Below are positions 62,482-64,000 of a DNA stretch of 64,000 nt, in pieces. Every line of letters starts with the position of its first letter. The first letter of the stretch is position 1. The DNA is from Hyphomonas sp. L-53-1-40 (GTDB lineage: Bacteria; Pseudomonadota; Alphaproteobacteria; Caulobacterales; Hyphomonadaceae): NCBI RefSeq assembly GCF_000682775.1, contig NZ_AWFI01000018.1:1-64000 (forward strand). The letters are read 5' to 3'. A program made the translations under genes and the position numbers. The notes under the pieces were generated by a model. That model saw nothing but the letters and a program-made list of their open reading frames with translations, ran no database searches and was not told the origin of the DNA.

Positions 62482-64000
62482 ATGACCGATCTCTCCACGC
62501 TCGCCCATTCCGCAAAGGCCTGGCCGTTCGAGCTTGCCCGCAAGCTGGAACAGCGCGTGGAGCAGCAGATCAAGGCCGGCCAACGCACGGCAGATGACCC
62601 GGTCACGTTCGAGACCGGCTATGGCCCGTCGGGCCTGCCGCATATCGGCACGTTCGGCGAAGTCGTGCGCACGACGATGGTGCGCCACGCCTTTGAAGTG
62701 CTGACCGGCGGCAAGTACACAACGCGCCTGATCTGTGTGTCCGATGACATGGACGGGATGCGCAAAGTGCCGCCGACCGTGCCGAACCCGGAAAAGCTGG
62801 AGCCGTACCTGCAACAGCCGCTGACGGCTGTGCCGGACCCGTTCGGCACCCATGCCTCCTATGGCGCGCACATGAATGCGCGGCTCTGTGCCTTCCTCGA
62901 CCAGTTCGGGTTCGAGTATGAATTCCTGTCGGCGACGGAATGTTACAAGTCCGGCCGGTTCGACGCCATGCTGCTGGAGGCTGCGCGGAGATATCAGGAC
63001 ATCATGGATGTGATGCTGCCCACGCTGGGCGAAGAACGCCAGGCGACCTACAGCCCGTTCCTGCCAATCCATCCGGACACGGGCGAAGTGCTCTATGTGC
63101 CGATGAAGGCCGTGGACGGAGAGAAGGGGACCATCACGTTCGAGGATGCGTCCGGCAAGGAATTCACGCTGCCGGTGACCGGCGGCCATGTAAAGATGCA
63201 GTGGAAGCCCGATTTCGGCATGCGCTGGGCCGCGCTCGGCGTGGACTTCGAAATGTTCGGCAAGGACCATCAGGCGAATGCGCCGATCTATTCCAAGATC
63301 ACCCGCATCCTGGGCGTGCGGCCGCCGGAGCAATATGTCTATGAGATGTTCCTGGACGAGAAGGGCGAGAAAATCTCCAAGACCAAGGGCAATGGCATCT
63401 CGGTCGAGGACTGGTTGAAATATGCGCCGGACGAAAGCCTCAGCCTGTTCCAGTTCCAGAAGCCGCGCGTGGCGAAGAAGCTTTATTTCGACGTCATTCC
63501 GAAAGCTGTGGACGAATACCTGACCTTCCTTGAGAAGTATCCGGACGAGGAGCCTGCACGCCAATTGGAAAACCCGGTCTGGCACATCCATTCCGGCAAT
63601 CCGCCAGCCGAGACCACACCGGTCAGTTTTGCGCTGCTGCTGAACCTCGTCGCCGTGGCAAACCCGGAAGACAAGAGCCAGCTCTGGGGCTTCATCTCGC
63701 AATATGCGCCAGAGGCCTCACCGGAGAAGAACCGTCTGCTCGACGAGCTCGCCGGCTATGCGATGAGTTATTATCAGGACTTCGTCCTGCCGCAGAAGAC
63801 GTATCGTGCGCCCACGGCCAAGGAACGCGCAGCAATGGAAGACCTGTCAGCGCGTCTCAAGGCGTTCGATGGCGAGCCGACCTCGGAGAACCTGCAGACG
63901 CTAACCTTCTCGGTCGGCAAGGAGCATGAATTCGAGAATCTCCGCGAATGGTTCCAGGCGCTGTATGAAGTGCTGCTCGGCCAGAGCCAGGGCCCACGCT
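62482..64000 (+). CDS. lysK: Class I lysyl-tRNA synthetase LysK (partial)
   Basis: The first 506 residues of a class I lysyl-tRNA synthetase; the gene runs past the window end. ATP-site motifs are a HIGH-like PHIGTFGE (53-60) in [20 protein letters not shown] and a KMSKS-like KISKTKG at 297-303. Most bacteria use an unrelated class II enzyme; the class I form is typical of alphaproteobacteria, spirochaetes and archaea. The ATG at 62482 has no clear ribosome site. It is divergent from the XRE/membrane pair and the operator boxes lie just upstream. Confidence 0.93.
   Translation, partial: MTDLSTLAHSAKAWPFELARKLEQRVEQQIKAGQRTADDPVTFETGYGPSGLPHIGTFGEVVRTTMVRHAFEVLTGGKYTTRLICVSDDMDGMRKVPPTVPNPEKLEPYLQQPLTAVPDPFGTHASYGAHMNARLCAFLDQFGFEYEFLSATECYKSGRFDAMLLEAARRYQDIMDVMLPTLGEERQATYSPFLPIHPDTGEVLYVPMKAVDGEKGTITFEDASGKEFTLPVTGGHVKMQWKPDFGMRWAALGVDFEMFGKDHQANAPIYSKITRILGVRPPEQYVYEMFLDEKGEKISKTKGNGISVEDWLKYAPDESLSLFQFQKPRVAKKLYFDVIPKAVDEYLTFLEKYPDEEPARQLENPVWHIHSGNPPAETTPVSFALLLNLVAVANPEDKSQLWGFISQYAPEASPEKNRLLDELAGYAMSYYQDFVLPQKTYRAPTAKERAAMEDLSARLKAFDGEPTSENLQTLTFSVGKEHEFENLREWFQALYEVLLGQSQGPR

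Noticed and set aside
62374-63702. Long minus-strand open frame antisense to lysK
   Set aside because: Antisense to a clearly coding gene with class I synthetase motifs; no protein family seen.

Overview
The window is from a high-G+C alphaproteobacterium. The best fit is a Hyphomonadaceae/Caulobacterales-type genome, but that placement is inference. It rests on a class I lysyl-tRNA synthetase, a cpa/tad pilus cluster, a GTTC-N7-GTTC (alphaproteobacterial LexA) box at uvrB, OxyR with an AhpC/AhpD pair, an NtrC-type regulator like TacA, and possible CtrA sites. No rRNA, tRNA, CRISPR array or insertion sequence was recognised.

Layout. 1-2.2 kb: end of an NhaC-type antiporter, a 6 x 11 bp tandem array, an HTH protein with an apparent frameshift, and an intergenic stretch of hairpin repeats. 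2.27-3.97 kb: an A+T-rich two-gene unit, DUF262 protein plus HEPN protein, the most defence-like object here. 4.0-8.3 kb: uvrB with an SOS box, then an A+T-rich unknown membrane protein. 8.3-15 kb: small regulatory genes (PilZ, NepR-like), a sigma-54 activator, a MarR-GNAT fusion, and the oxyR<>ahpC-ahpD peroxide module with a good OxyR site.

15.3-28.7 kb: the division and cell wall cluster mraZ-rsmH-ftsL-ftsI-murE-murF-mraY-murD-ftsW-murG-(DUF3291)-murC, with tightly overlapping genes and a four-repeat MraZ operator in front. murF is broken by a frameshift. murB, ddl and ftsQAZ do not follow murC. 30.3-42.5 kb: a Tad/Flp pilus locus. Flp pilin and cpaABCDEF-tadB-tadC lie on the plus strand; two TadE-like pseudopilins, a small CpaC-N-like protein and a TadD-like lipoprotein lie on the minus strand.

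42.5-52.1 kb: housekeeping and envelope genes (M17 aminopeptidase, hydrolases, TPR proteins, an epimerase-like protein, a DJ-1/PfpI protein, GT4 and GT9 glycosyltransferases). 52.2-59.8 kb: translation genes infC (non-canonical ATA start), rpmI-rplT and pheS-pheT, interrupted by an S10-type peptidase, a 44-residue membrane peptide and an unknown protein between pheS and pheT. 59.8-64 kb: a K+ channel, bacterioferritin with its ferredoxin (Fur-like box), an XRE regulator/membrane protein pair with three repeated operator-like boxes, and the start of lysK, which runs off the end.

How the genes work together: the dcw genes build lipid II and drive septation; OxyR, AhpC and AhpD form a peroxide circuit; Bfr and Bfd store and release iron; the Tad genes assemble a surface-adhesion pilus; the DUF262-HEPN pair is probably a nuclease-based defence or toxin-like unit acquired horizontally.
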